Made by a program: the position numbers and the translations under genes
Notes under the pieces: model-generated
The model's database searches: none
The model's input: only the letters and a program-made list of their open reading frames with translations
What the model was told of the DNA's origin: nothing
DNA from: Actinophytocola gossypii
Lineage (GTDB): Bacteria > Actinomycetota > Actinomycetes > Mycobacteriales > Pseudonocardiaceae
DNA: 64,000 nt
Direction of reading: 5' to 3'
Assembly (NCBI RefSeq): GCF_025165815.1
Contig: NZ_JAFFZE010000017.1
Span: forward strand, 237,682 to 301,681
Shown here: positions 63,918 through 64,000 of the stretch, one piece after another
Layout: each line of letters begins with the position of its first letter
Numbering within the stretch: position 1 is the stretch's first letter

Positions 63918-64000
63918 GGGGGGGGGGGGGGGCCGGCCCCCCCCCCCCCCCCGGGGGGGGGGGGGGCCCCCCCCCCCCGGGGGGGCCCGCGGCGGCAGCG
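63917..64000. other. homopolymer G/C artefact at the window edge
   Basis: From about 63917 the sequence alternates long runs of G and C with almost no A or T. It resembles the artefact at 7545-7616, interrupts the glycosyltransferase gene and is probably low-quality read or gap sequence. Confidence 0.8.

Overview
This is a 64 kb window of very GC-rich DNA from an actinomycete, most likely in the Pseudonocardiales (the Saccharothrix/Lentzea/Actinokineospora/Amycolatopsis neighbourhood). The evidence is the base composition, the GTG starts, a fused E2-E1 2-oxoglutarate enzyme (Kgd type), a YbaB/WXG100-type secretion-substrate module, the tmsA-tmsB pair for 10-methyl fatty acids, two S-adenosyl methyltransferases of an actinomycete-expanded family, and a DUF6104 protein. 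The genus cannot be fixed from the window. No rRNA, tRNA, CRISPR array, phage or IS element was recognised. The region reads as chromosomal core/accessory mosaic.

Layout, left half. The 3' end of a malic enzyme (3-1064) is followed by a PAS-GGDEF-EAL c-di-GMP protein, then a four-gene osmoprotectant (OpuC/Osm-type) ABC transporter operon (3992-7521). After an obvious assembly artefact (7545-7661) come an IclR regulator divergent from a Tat-exported GH78 alpha-L-rhamnosidase, and a complete, tightly overlapping histidine-utilisation operon: hutH, hutU, an M20 amidohydrolase, hutF, hutI (11814-18585). An ESX/WXG100-type module follows (18644-20388). It converges on a minus-strand operon: debranching-type glycosidase, secreted PAF-acetylhydrolase-like esterase, and two tiny tail-anchored membrane proteins. 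An aldo/keto reductase, a DUF6104 protein, the 1287-aa Kgd enzyme, a fused asymmetric ABC exporter, and an ABC-2 operon whose ATPase carries a 300-residue Pro/Gln/Trp repeat tail complete this part.

Layout, right half. A 440-bp gene-free stretch with strong hairpins precedes alanine dehydrogenase and its PucR-family regulator, a subtilisin-like protease, and a winged-helix regulator/membrane-protein operon with a vestigial duplicate. Next come a second PAS-GGDEF protein with a degenerate EAL domain, a methyltransferase, and a TetR regulator. The TetR gene and the accD1-accA1-acyl-CoA dehydrogenase operon share GTTA-N8-TAAC palindromes, with a secreted SGNH hydrolase lying between them. The window ends with a MarR/membrane protein pair, an S15 peptidase, a secreted unknown protein, tmsA-tmsB, a methyltransferase, a class-III PhaC-like protein and the start of a family-2 glycosyltransferase, which runs into a homopolymer artefact at the window edge.

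Themes. Nitrogen and carbon salvage (hut, ald, accD1/accA1) sits beside membrane-lipid modification (tmsAB, PhaC-like) and many exported hydrolases. Two families of intergenic palindromic repeats stand out. One has a core of GAAGGGAGCCTTCATCGCAT (near 7.7 and 49.7 kb). The other is built of head-to-head tandem copies of GCGAGTCGTACGTTCC and sits exactly between convergent genes at 25.1 and 61.4 kb.
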